A stretch of DNA of 64,000 nucleotides, from NCBI GenBank assembly GCA_030549775.1, contig CM060177.1, forward strand, positions 87,267,236-87,331,235, read 5' to 3'. Shown piece after piece: positions 37,231 to 48,202 of this stretch. The stretch comes from Tamarix chinensis. Its lineage: Eukaryota > Streptophyta > Magnoliopsida > Caryophyllales > Tamaricaceae. The translations under genes and the position numbers were made by a program. The notes under the pieces were generated by a model, which was not told the origin of the DNA, searched no databases, and was given only the letters and a program-made list of their open reading frames with translations. Each line of letters opens with the position of its first letter. Position 1 is the stretch's first letter.

Positions 37231-37418
37231 TGTATGCATATATATATATATTTATATATCAGGGAGGGTTCAGGGATAGGGACATAATCCCTATCCCCTC
37301 CCCATCCTTGAAAAAATTTCCAAACCCGAAACCATCCTTGAAAATTCTCCCTGAACCAAACCTCAAATGGGGAATCCCCGATAGAACCCCAAAGCTGTGA
37401 GGATGTTTGCCATCCCTA
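36952..37418. mobile_element. hAT-type MITE, 467 bp
   Basis: The ends are TAGGGATGACAAG and TTTGCCATCCCTA, a good terminal inverted repeat. The flanking 8-bp repeats are ATATGCAG (36,944-36,951) and ATATGTAG (37,419-37,426), 7 of 8 identical. The interior is C-rich (AATCCCCATC, ATCCCCTCCCC) and carries a (TATG)n microsatellite. Same family as 4313-4721. Confidence 0.8.
37197..37236. repeat. (TATG)n microsatellite
   Basis: About ten near-perfect tetranucleotide units inside the hAT MITE, followed by a short (TA)n. Confidence 0.9.
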
Positions 37419-37426
37419 ATATGTAG

Positions 37427-39021
37427 AGATGTGGGTTCTAGTTTTTTATCTTTATGACTAGTATCTTTGAGACCGAGTGCTTATGGGCTAGCTATTTTAG
37501 GTATCTTGCTTAAATGATGCTAATTGGCAAGATAGACCCTTCTCATAATTTCTCTGTACTGCTATTTAGCCATTGAAGAACATGGGAGACTTGAAGTTAG
37601 AAGGAGCATTTCTAAGAGCTATATTTTCACTTGGCACATGTTCTATGATATTACAAATGGTACAAGATATATATAGCTCCTAGAGGAAAGTGATATGTGA
37701 GAATACATCAACTTACAAAGTGGGGGATATGTAGAAACTAGTCTCATGTCATGGTAATTTAGGATCAATTATCATTTCTTCCTTAATTTCTGGCAGCAAT
37801 TCTAATATGGGTTAGGTTATGACAAGCAGTTGTGGGCAAGCAAGATCTGTGTAGAAACATTGTATTGGATGTGGGATAAAAAATTTCTATCGTCATAGTG
37901 ATAAAGAAATAAAACTTAGTTATTTTAGTCACTAGTGCTCCTCAGCAATTAGACAAGGTAATACACCATATAAAGGCAAACATGTTCAGTATGAAAGTGT
38001 TTTTATTTATTTATTTTATTTTATATAAATGTTTATATGCCATGGATAGGTGTCCTAGGCTTATGGAATTCACTCAAATCCAAGTAGTAAGGTACCAACA
38101 AATTGACCCTTGAAAAACTAATTTAATAATACGTGCAGATGTATTATATGCTACGTTGACTTAGATAAATCTTAATTTTACCCAATTTTCATCCATAAAT
38201 ATGATATGGTGTGTTACCTCTTGGTTTCCTATTCTTCAACCTGTTTTTTTCAATTATGGCAATAATTTGTGTCGTAAAAAATTCCCTACCCTATCAATTG
38301 ATAAGAACGTAAAAAGGGAAACTCATGTCAATTTTTCTTAGCAATCCTTGCAATGTCTATGTATTTTGATATTTTTTACTCACACTCCTTAAGTGGTTAT
38401 TTCTTTTTATTTTGTTATATTAAAAGATGCCCTTATATTAGTATCCTTTTTATCCCCAAGAGACAAGAGGTAGGTGCAAAACATTAGGCCAAAGTAACTA
38501 TGGTGGAGGTGCATTTTTTACAACTGTAAACAATATGTCCTTTTTACCGTTGCCATCATTGTTAATTGTAATGTGGTTATTTGAGCTTGAATGTAACAAC
38601 AATGGCTTGGATGGCTTTTTGCAAGCCTCTTCTACTCAGAGTTGGATGTCATACATATGAAAAAGCATATTATTGAAATGAAGATGGGCAATATCACTTT
38701 TTTCATCCCAAACACTATGACTTATATCTTAGCATACTAAAACTTCTATCTGAAAGCCATACGTCAAGATTACTTTTGATAGCATTAGTAGTAAATTGGT
38801 CCTATTTAGTTGTGTTAACATTTGGTCGTGTTTTTTTTTTCTTGTAACTTATCTATTATCATGTGCATGTGATTTTCATTTGTCATTAGTCTCTTTAGAC
38901 TTGTTGCAAACGATGGTCTTTTTCTTTTTTCTTTTTTTTCCATATTTGACCTTTGTGTGGTTCATGTAGTTTCCTTTTGATCTACAATATTCCTGATGCT
39001 TTTATTTTCCTACCATTGTAG
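37427..39021. other. Spacer, no gene recognised
   Basis: AT-rich sequence. The last few hundred bases may be the remains of a SCAMP intron, because a T-rich tract and TTGTAG acceptor end at 39,021. No upstream SCAMP exon (the NPF-rich first exon) was found. Confidence 0.4.
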
Positions 39022-39470
39022 CATCCTAGAAGTGTTGCTCCAACCACAAATCTTACACCCTTTCCGTCTAAACCTTCTGATTTCTACAATCCTACTAAAA
39101 CTATTGATGCTCCTCTTGATAACATGAAGGTGATTGCTGACCATTCCATAGGATGATATCGACATGTTTGACATCTGATCTTTTAATTAACGCCGTTTTT
39201 CTACCCTGACCACTTTGTTCCCCCTATTTTCCATATTTAGGCTTTAAAAAAAAGAAAGAGAAGGAACTCCAAGCTAAAGAGGTTGAATTGAGAAAGAGGG
39301 AATAGGTATTTATTTCTAATATTAGGAGAACACTATGGTGCATAAGAATAGCCTCATCAACTACACCAAGATGATAAATGGGGAGCACTTAAAGGGAAAA
39401 AATAAAGAAATAGAGCGCAACTAACTTTCTCACCGTCCCCTTAAAAATAGGTACATTCCAGCACCTCAAG
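39022..39470 (+). pseudogene. SCAMP (secretory carrier membrane protein) gene fragment, with introns
   Basis: Exon-like piece 1 (39,022-39,129) encodes SVAPTTNLTPFPSKPSDFYN and TIDAPLDNMK and is bounded by TTGTAG and a GT donor. Piece 2 (39,241 to about 39,306) follows a TTTAG acceptor and encodes KKKEKELQAKEVELRKRE, the diagnostic SCAMP N-terminal coiled coil. A two-base excess in its A-run shifts the frame, and the codon after RKRE is TAG where Gln (CAG) is expected. Piece 3 (about 39,420-39,470) retains IPAPQ, resembling the NEIPVHLQ region. SCAMPs are four-span trafficking membrane proteins, but no membrane segment is present here. The retained introns mean a DNA-level copy, not a retrocopy. 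Confidence 0.75.
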
Positions 39471-40556
39471 TAAAATTAAACCATTATATAATTATTAATT
39501 TTCATTGGTGTTTGTTTTCTTTTTCATCATGTTTGTATTGATATATCATTATGTATTGATATAACACCTTAATTTAGGGTTATGCATCATAGTTCTCTAT
39601 ATTAACCAAAATAATAGCACAATGTTATATAGAAATGAGCGAGCTTATGACTATTGTATGCTAACAATCTCTCAACAGTGATGCAACAAAGAACATTTGT
39701 AGGTTCACCAATGACATGTTTCAAAAACTCTCATATGCTAAAAATAAATAATTGGTGAGATCATCGTCTGTCAAGATGAAAAATTCTTCAATCATGAAGA
39801 AGTGATGGATTTTATTAGAATGTTAGAGGATGTTGTTATTTCTGCTTAGCAAAGTTCTAAACTTTCAATGCAGATCAACCTCATACTTCTCCCCAAGGAA
39901 GTTTAACAACTGCAAATATTCTTAATCCTAAGGAAAACATGGATATGCCTTATTTTATCTTGGGAAGAAATTTTAATCCATCCAATAACAGAATGATCAA
40001 TTCACCAATTACTACTACTCATAATGCTTCAACAAATGTGCACACAAGTGTAGTCCTAGACGACACTCTACCTTACCAAACCCAACATTTGTTATAAACT
40101 CCTGAACTTTCACCACTTTTGTACTATCTTTCACTCACCATACCATAATTAACTTCAGGAATTCTTGTATTCATCAAGATCAAAAGAGTCACTGGCAACA
40201 AGATAACATATGATATATCTACAATAATAATGCATATAAGTTCTATAATTCAAGATGATACTATAATATATACTTCACTTGAAACGTAAGAAGTTTCAAT
40301 AATTTTATATAAATATTTCATTAGTCCATTCACTACATTCTTTATCATTTTTCACCATTAGATTAATCTCATTTTTCATCATTCAAATGATATTTCATCA
40401 TTAGAATTTAAATATAAATCTAACAATAGTCCTTCAACATACTATAAGTGATATTTCACTAGTAAGTTACAAGTCTTTCACCATTAAATAACTCATCTTT
40501 CATCATTGACTCATTGTTTTATTAAGCAGGGTTATTAATAACTAATAGGACACATT
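39471..40556. other. Spacer, no gene recognised
   Basis: AT-rich. Between 40,300 and 40,520 the strings TTTCATCATT and TTTCACCATTA recur irregularly. It ends at the left boundary of the gypsy element. Confidence 0.4.
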
Positions 40557-41407
40557 TGATGCAGGAGCATCTAATGGTTATCAATTAATCTTGATTCTCA
40601 ATGTAAGGAAGAATTATATTTCTTAATATTGGAGCCTATCATATTAAATGTTCTTGATAATTTGTCTATGCTTGGTGTTGAAAACAATTCAAGTCGTTCT
40701 TGTAGGTATATTACATATTTGCAAGAAGAAGATGTTAATACACCTTAAAGTGTACAAGTATTCAAAGCATGTAAGACTATGGCATACATGGAATAATACT
40801 TTACCACAAGAAGATATGGCGATGATTCTCATTGGTTGTATTAACTTGTTATAAACCCTAACCCTAAGTGTATTTTAAGTAAGTTAGGGTTTGATGTATT
40901 TTCATGTATGTATCATAGTTAATTGTATGGCTTTGTAATGTTAATCATTAATATCATTTAGACCATGATATTATGATTAGGATTAAGTATTATATGGGCT
41001 TAATTCAAGTGGAATAATGGGCTTGAATTAAGGTGGGAATCTCGACTGGATGAGCTTGTTTGAACCGCCTGCTACTTCCTCTTATACATACCTTGTACAC
41101 GCATGAATTGAGTAAGAAATAAACAGCATTTTTTAACACAAATTTAGCATAGCAAGGTCTGTGTTTATCCTCCCTTTTGAGTCTCCTTTGAGCAAGGAAA
41201 GCCCGGTGCAAATTCCATCCTCCATTGATCTCATTCCTTTGAACAATTGAAACCAGCTTCAACCATTCAAATTCTACCAACAATATAGCCTTAGTTCTTT
41301 GAATTTAATCAATATTAAACCATTTTTTCTTCTACTTAATTTAGTGATTGACATCACCAATTAACAGAAACCGATCCAACCCTTCCCTCCCCTTTGATTA
41401 CACATCA
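40557..41407 (+). repeat. 5' LTR
   Basis: 851 bp, TGATGCAGG...TTACACATCA. An AAACCCTAACCCTAAG string lies near 40,855. Its first 90 bases differ most from the 3' copy, where the same stretch is protein-coding. Confidence 0.92.
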
Positions 41408-41410
41408 TTT

Positions 41411-41422
41411 TTGGTATCAAAG
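41411..41422 (+). other. Primer-binding site
   Basis: TTGGTATCAAAG, starting three bases after the LTR, resembles the initiator-Met-tRNA primer-binding site of plant gypsy elements. A leader of about 850 bp without recognised coding separates it from gag. Confidence 0.8.
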
Positions 41423-42274
41423 ATTCGACTGTTTTGGAAGCTATCGATCGAAACCTCCTTGCAGACAGGTTATCATATGTGTGCGTTCTTACATCAAGAA
41501 TTCACCGGTAGCTTACTCTTTTCATTGAGTTCCTGCATATTTAAATCTTCTTGAATCTTCCTTGAATTTCGTGGTTGAATATCTTGAAATCTTGCAACAA
41601 TATTGTTGCACTTTCTCCAACCAAATTGAATCACCATCGACCAGCATCTTAGTTCCAGTCACAACTTCCTTTGTGTGTGTTGCCTTGTTTTGCTGCGAGT
41701 TGTTCATTGCCACTGTTCCTTTCCCTCTTATTTATTATCCCTATCTATGCATAATCCTGTGTTAATTCATTCATTTCATTTCCCTTTCGTATACCAGTTT
41801 GGTAAGGAAAACAAAACTCCCGAGACCTGGTAGTACGTCCAGTCATGGGCTGAGTAAGTGTGTGTGTATCCTGGCTTCCTCGATTCATTTTCTCTCATTT
41901 TTCTCTCAAAATACCACTCTATACTCTCCCTATGTGTCTTCTCTACGTCTTCTATGAAGCACCACGTTCGAATCTTCAACTGAAGACGTGTATGAGTTGA
42001 AGAAACCTACGGCAATTTATAATTTTATGTGGCTGAAATTTTGGACCATATAAGAAGAACACTTCCAACCTTGGTGCCTGCGTGCATGTTGTGTTCTTTT
42101 GGTTAAATATCCTCATTTGTGCCTAATCAAGGACTTCAGGTAGTGATATTTACTTTGATTGTGAATTAGAAAAAGTGTTGTGTCTTGTTTGGTTGCAGGA
42201 AAAAAAATTCCAACACCTACACATTTGTGAAATCCTTTGTGTGCAACAAAAAGAGTTGTGTGCCAGCCTTCACC

Positions 42275-43327
42275 ATGGCTAGTGAAGAAGTTCATGCCTT
42301 GGTAGAGTCTATCAAGAGCCTCACCACATGAATGGATGCTCAATTGAAAAATCAAAACACACTTCAACATCAACTACAAAGTTTGGAAGCTAAGTTGGCC
42401 GAACAAGAAAAGCATAAGCCATGGCAAGTTCACATGGAAACCACACATGATAGTGTGGAAGGAGAGATGAATCCTATATACCATGAAAAGAGTGGACATG
42501 GACATTCCAACATATATCACCATGAATATGGAGAAGATGAGATGAGTTCCTTTGTCTCAAGCAACCAAAGAATACCACCTACATTTCAAGTAAGACATGC
42601 ATATCATGAAGATCAAGGTATTAAACTTGACCTTCCTGAATTTTATGGTGATTTGAATGTAGAGTCATTTTTTGAATGGTTACATAAGATTGAGGCTATT
42701 TTTAAATTTAGATAGTATGAGGATGAAATAAAATGCAAGGTAGCTACTCTTAAGTTCAAAAAGTTTGCTCGAATTTGGTATGATAATTTAAAACTAACAA
42801 GAGAAAGACAAGAGAAGTCAAAGATAAAATCTTGGGAAAAACTTAAGAAACACCTAAGAAAGAAATATGTGCCTAGAGAGTATGAGCAAGATATGTATGT
42901 TAAAATGACTACTCTAAGGCAAGGTTTATTTAGTGTAGAAGAATACACGAGAGAATTTGAAAGACTAGCCCTTATTTGTAATGTTCATGAAACAAAAGAA
43001 CAAAAATGTGCTAGATACGTGGGTGGCTTGAATAATGCGATAAAAGATAAATTTGACATGTACTCTTATGATTCTCTTGAGTACTTGATTAAATTGGCTT
43101 TAAAATTTGAAAGACAAACCAAATCAACTAAAGCTTATGTTAAGTCTAATGCTTCAACTTCAACTAAACCCTATTCTAACACCTTTACACCTAAATCAAC
43201 ATTTTCATATGATAAAAGGAATAATCTAGATGATAAAGGTAAAAATAAGGTAGTTGAAATGGCAAATAAACAATGTTTCAAATGTAAAGGATATGGAATA
43301 GAGATTTTCCTAACCAAAGAGCCTTAA
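42275..43327 (+). pseudogene. Gypsy gag (broken)
   Basis: It starts ATGGCTAGTGAAGAAG at 42,275; TGA 42,329 and TAG 42,713 interrupt it. A Gln-rich coiled-coil-like segment (42,332-42,430) precedes the gag core: KLDLPEFYGDLNVESFFEWL, then ARIWYDNLKL, WEKLKKHLRKKYVPREYEQD, LRQGLFSVEEYTREFERLA and DSLEYLIKLALKFERQ. The zinc knuckle is damaged: QCFKCKGYG is followed by a frameshift instead of the final His and Cys. Confidence 0.88.
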
Positions 43328-43329
43328 CC

Positions 43330-43992
43330 TTGTATGAAATAGAAAACATGGAACCATGTAGTGATGATAAGGATTTAGAAGTTGAATCTCCTAATGAAAT
43401 ATTAACTATGGAAGAAGAAGAAGCAGATCCATGCTTTGTAATTCAAAGAGCTTTACAAATACAACCTAGTGTTACACCTACTCAAAGAGAGAAAAATTTT
43501 AAGACTAAATGTAAAATAGGTGACATTGTTTGTAGACTCATAATTGATAGTGGTTCATGTACAAATGTTGATAGTGAAGCAATGGTTAAGAAACTTGGTT
43601 TGGAAACTAATAATCATCCTAAACCCTATTTTTTACAATGGCTAAATAAGGATAAAGTAGCTAAAGTAAACAAAAGAGCTTTAATCACATTTTCTATTAG
43701 AGACTATCATGATGAAGTTCTATGTGATGTTTTGCCTATGGATGCTTGTGGATTACTTTTAGGTAGACCATGGCAATATGATAGAAAAGAAACTCATGAT
43801 GGGGTAATTGATGAATATGTGGTGGAAAAAGAAAAGCAATTGTATAGACTAACACCTTCTTTATGTGATCATATGCCTTTGAGTGATGACAAAAAGATAT
43901 TATTTTTACATGAAAAAGCTATGGAGAAATGCATAGAAGAAGAAGGAATTTGTTATGCTTTAGTTTATAAGGATTATAAACCTGAAAAATAA
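43330..43992 (+). pseudogene. Gypsy protease segment
   Basis: IGDIVCRLIIDSGSCTNV (near 43,516-43,570) is the aspartic-protease active site with intact Asp-Ser-Gly. LPMDACGLLLGRPWQYD (about 43,732-43,785) is the conserved second half. An acidic linker (MEEEEADPC) comes before it. The frame ends at TAA 43,990, about ten codons before the RT frame reopens. Confidence 0.88.
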
Positions 43993-44019
43993 CAAATTGA
44001 AAAACCTAATCTAACTAAT

Positions 44020-45420
44020 TTGCTTGATGAGTATAATGATGTATTTCCTAATGATTTACCTCCTGGATTACCACTTAAAAGAAGTATAGAACATGACATT
44101 GATCTTGTTCCTGGTACGCCTATTCCTAATAAACCGGCTTATAGATGTAACCTAGAAGAAGCTAATGAATTACAAAAACAAAAACAAGAGCTTATGGATA
44201 AAGGATTTGTGAGAGAAAGTATGAGTCCTTGTAGTGTTCCTACTTTACTAGTGCCTAAAAAAGATGGTACTTGGTGTATGTGTATAAATTCTAGGGCAGT
44301 GAATAATATTACTATCAAATATCGTTTTCCTATGCCTAGATTGGATGATATGCTTGATGAACTTTGTGGTGCACAAGTATTTTCCAAAATTGATTTGAGG
44401 AGTGGATATCATCAATTAAGGATTAGAGATGGAGACGAATGGAAAACTGCTTTTAAAACAAAATATTGTCTCTATGAGTGGATAGTTATGCCTTTTGGGT
44501 TATGTAATGCACCTAGCTCACTTATGAGACTTATGAATGAATTTCTCCAACCTTTCCTTGATGATTTCATTATTGTATATTTGGATGATATTCTTGTGTA
44601 TAGCAAAAATAGTTATGATCATCTAGTGCATTTGAAGAAATTATTTGATAAGCTAACAAAATCTAAACTATATGGGAAACTTGAGAAATGTGATTTTATG
44701 CTTCCAAGTGTAGTTTTCCTAGGCTATATTATTAGTGGAGAAGATATTAGAGTAGATCCTAATAAGATTCGGGCTATAAAGAATGGCCTATCCCTAAATA
44801 TGTTCATGATGTGAGAAGTTTTCATGGATTAACTAGTTTCTATAGAAGATTCATTATGGATTTGTCTACTATAGCTACACCTATTACTCAACTTATAAAA
44901 AAGGGTGAATTTTATTGGGGACAAGAAGCTAGTCAAGCCTTTGAAACCCTCAAAACTAAACTTTGCCATGCCCCTGTTCTATCCTTACCCAACTTTAATC
45001 TTCTTTTTTAAGTAACTTGTAATGCTAGTGGGGTTGGAATAAAAGGAGTACTTTCCCAGGAAAAGAAACCTATAGCATTCTTCTCTGAAAAGTTGAATGG
45101 AGCCAAACTTAACTATTCAACTTATGAAAAGGAATTATTTGCCATCATAAGAAATCTAGAGACATGGAGTCATTATCTAAGACTAAAACCTTTTGTATTA
45201 CATTCTGATCATGAAAGTTTAAAATACTTACATAGTCAAAAGAAAGATAATCCGAGACATGCAAAATGAGTAAATTTTTTACAATCCTTTGTGTTCTCTG
45301 TCAAACATTTAGATGGTAAAGAAAATGCAGTCTCCGATGCTCTTTCTCGCAGATCTACATTACTTGTTATGATGGATGCAAAAATCTTAGGTTTTGAAAT
45401 GATAAAAGACTTATATCCTA
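44020..45420 (+). pseudogene. Gypsy reverse transcriptase and RNase H
   Basis: RT 44,020-44,814 is uninterrupted: [54 protein letters not shown], and catalytic [11 protein letters not shown] (YLDD at 44,578-44,589). A frameshift near 44,800 moves the connection ([26 protein letters not shown]) to the next frame. RNase H follows after a TAA near 45,009 with [35 protein letters not shown] and VSDALSRR (about 45,020-45,355). The RT catalytic core looks functional; the reading frame is not. Confidence 0.92.
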
Positions 45421-45423
45421 AGG

Positions 45424-46308
45424 ATGAAGATTTTAAGGACATGTTTAGTGCATGTAAAGAAAATAGATACCGTGGAAATTATGTCATACAAGACTAAATT
45501 TTTTACAATCCTTTGTATTCCTAGATCTAGTATTCGATACTTGCTAATGAAACAAATACATGAAGGTAGCATTGCGGGACATTTTGGTATACATAAAACT
45601 ATGGAATTATTACAAGAAAATTTCTATTGGCCACAAATTTTTAAACATGTGCAAGCCATGATAAGTAGATGTTCTACGTGTCAAAAAAGTAAGAGTTACT
45701 TTCATAAAGGCTTATACACACCTTTACCCGTTCCTGATAAACCATGGGAAGGAGTTAGTATGGACTTTATCCTAGGATTACCAAGAACGCAACGTGGTAA
45801 AGATTCTATTCTTGTGGTAGTAGATAGATTTTCTAAAATGGATTATTTTATTCCATGTAATAAAATTGATGATGCCACGCATGTTGCTGACTTGTATTTT
45901 AGAGAGGTTGTTAAAATTCATGGAATACCTAAAAGCATAGTTTCAGATCGAGATGTCAAGTTTATGAGTTATTTTTGAAAAACTTTATGGCATATGCTTA
46001 GTACTAAATTGTTATTTAGCACTTCACATCATCCACAAACTGACGGTCAAACTGAAGTAACTAATAGAAATCTTGGTACATTATTAAGAGGTTTAGTTAA
46101 TAAGAGTACTAAAGATTGGGATGTTAAGTTAGCTCATGCAGAGTTTGCTTATAATTGTAGTCCATCTATTACTACTCAAACTAGTCTGTTTGAGGTGGTG
46201 TATGGTGTGAATCCTCATATGCCTATTAATATGATTCCTTTGAAAAAAGGTGAATTACAAAATTATGAAGCCAAAGATATAGTACAATTTTTTTCAACAG
46301 CTTCATGA
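45424..46308 (+). pseudogene. Gypsy integrase
   Basis: The HHCC zinc-binding domain reads GHFGIHKTMELL...SRCSTCQKSK (about 45,577-45,690). The core has SMDFILGLPRTQ, VVVDRFSKM (first Asp), IVSDRDVKFMSYF (second Asp) and PQTDGQTEVTNR (Glu), so the DDE triad is intact. A TGA at 45,976 lies between the second Asp and the Glu. FAYNCSPSITTQTSLFEVVYG closes the core. The sequence is very similar to the scrap at 29,420. Confidence 0.92.
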
Positions 46309-46319
46309 GAAAATCAAAA

Positions 46320-46822
46320 ATAACATTGAAAAAGCTAATGCCAAGTATAAAGTTCAAGCAAATAAGCATAGAAACTCTTATGTGTTTTCTCCTGGTGACT
46401 TAGTTTGGTTACATTTGTGTAAAGAAATATTTCCTAATTTACGTAAAAATAAACTAATGCCAAGAGCGGATGGACCATTTGAAATACTAAGAAAGTTTGG
46501 AGATAATGCTTATGAACTTGAACCTCCAGATCATTATGGTGGAATTCCAAGAATTTTTAATGTTGGTGATCTGTCTCCTTATTATTCTGATGAAAATTTG
46601 AGGGAAAATTCTTCTCAACTTGGGATGAATGATGCAGGAGCATCTAATGGTTATCATATTCATCTTGATTCTCAAGGTAAGGAAGAATTAGCTTTCTTAA
46701 TATTAGAGCCTATCATATTAAATGTTCTTGATAATTTATCTATGCTTGGTGTTGAAAACAATTCAAGTCGTTCTTGTAGGTATGTTACATATTTGCAAGA
46801 AGAAGATGTTAATACACCTTAA
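46320..46822 (+). pseudogene. Pol C-terminus running into the 3' LTR
   Basis: FSPGDLVWLHLCKEIFPNL, MPRADGPFEILRKFGDNAY and IFNVGDLSPYYSDENLREN form the integrase C-terminal fold. From 46,630 the same open frame enters the LTR (GASNGYHIHLDSQGKEELAF, LEPIILNVLDNLSML) and ends at TAA 46,820. The last 64 or so residues are therefore encoded by the 3' LTR. In the 5' LTR the equivalent stretch has drifted more. Confidence 0.85.
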
Positions 46823-47481
46823 AGTGTACAAGTATTCAAAGCATGTAAGACTATGGCATACATGGAATGATACTTTACCACAAGAAGATATGGCGATGAT
46901 TCTCATTGGTTGTATTAACTTGTTATAAACCCTAACCCTAAGTGTATTTTAAGTAAGTTAGGGTTTGATGTATTTTCATGTATGTATCATAGTTAATTGT
47001 ATGGCTTTGTAATGTTAATCATTAATATCATTTAGACCATGATATTATGATTAGGATTAAGTATTATATGGGCTTAATTCAAGTGGAATAATGGGCTTGA
47101 ATTAATGTGGGAATCTCGACTGGATGAGCTTGTTTGAACCGCCTGCTACTTCCTCTTATACATACCTTGTACACGCATGAATTGAGTAAGAAATAAACAG
47201 CATTTTTTAACACAAATTTAGCATAGCAAGGTCTGCGTTTATCCTCCCTTTTGAGTCTCCTTTGAGCAAGGAAAGCCCGGTGCAAATTCCATCCTCCATT
47301 GATCTCATTCCTTCGAACAATTGAAACCAGCTTCAACCATTCGATATCTACCAGCAATATAGCCTTAGTTCTTTGAATTTAATCAATATTAAACCATTTT
47401 TTCTTCTACTTAATTTAGTGATTGACATCACCAATTAACAGCAACTGATCCAACCCTTTCCTCCCCTTTGATTACACATCA
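46630..47481 (+). repeat. 3' LTR
   Basis: 852 bp, TG...CA. The usual polypurine tract before it is weak (GGGATGAA), because this position is coding. Confidence 0.92.
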
Positions 47482-47486
47482 CATTT

Positions 47487-48202
47487 CCTCTAGTAAATGA
47501 AGTGTCACAATGAAATAACAACCGTCAATAAAGAAGGGGGAACACAAACAAGGAAAAGGAAAAATAAAAACAAAAAAGCTTCAAAGAAGGTGAAAAAACA
47601 ACAAGATATAGAAATTTTGTTACAAAGAACATGGATATAGTAAAAAAAACTCAGAATCAGCTAGTTCAACAAAAAAAAGGAACAAAAGGAGCATGATAAA
47701 GAATAAAAGAAGAAAAGCAAAGAGGAAATAAGAGATCATCAAAAACAAAAGACAAGGGAGCACCCCAAACCAACTCAAGACAAACTTCCCCTATATCTAA
47801 GTATGCCTTTTGTGGTCAGATTTGTTAGTATGAAGGATCCAACACATCTGGATAAAAAAAAAGTCTAAGAACTGCTTAATAAGTAAGATGTCGATCCAAA
47901 GTAAGATAACAAAATCTCACCACTATTCCATATCTAATATCTAAAATGATTACACATGTTTAATATAAATATTTTTCATGTGCATTGATCTAATCTTTTG
48001 TGATGGGGACATATAACTCAATAGGGATAATCTAAGATACTTAAAATTGTCATCCTATTGGGTAGAAACAAAATTCATTGATGCATGGACAAAATATCTC
48101 AACAAGATTGAGATATTGAAGTCTGATCAATCACTCAAAAGATTTTACATCTCAATGACTGCAATTGTAGCCCATCCATCCTTTCCTTTTTTTTAATAAA
48201 TA
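47487..48202. other. Spacer, A-rich
   Basis: A-rich text with many AAGAAAAG-like strings to about 47,760, then ordinary AT-rich sequence. No gene or element end was recognised until the LTR-like start at 48,203. Confidence 0.4.

Larger units (their letters stand above)
40557..47481 (+). mobile_element. Ty3/gypsy retrotransposon with both LTRs, 6.9 kb, fairly young
   Basis: LTRs at 40,557-41,407 and 46,630-47,481 differ at about 20 of 851 positions by eye. TGATG...CATCA ends are flanked by CATT(T) on both sides: CATTT at 40,553-40,557 (sharing the first T of the element) and CATTT at 47,482-47,486. The interior holds a primer-binding site and gag, protease, RT, RNase H and integrase in order. 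RT YLDD and the integrase acidic residues are intact, yet several stops and frameshifts break the polyprotein, so it is probably not autonomous. The lack of a classical chromodomain and a pol frame that runs into the 3' LTR resemble the CRM clade; that assignment is inference. Confidence 0.93.

Noticed and set aside
41005..41283. 92-codon minus-strand frame with a near-identical copy at 47,079-47,357
   Set aside because: The similarity reflects the two LTRs of one element, not conserved protein.
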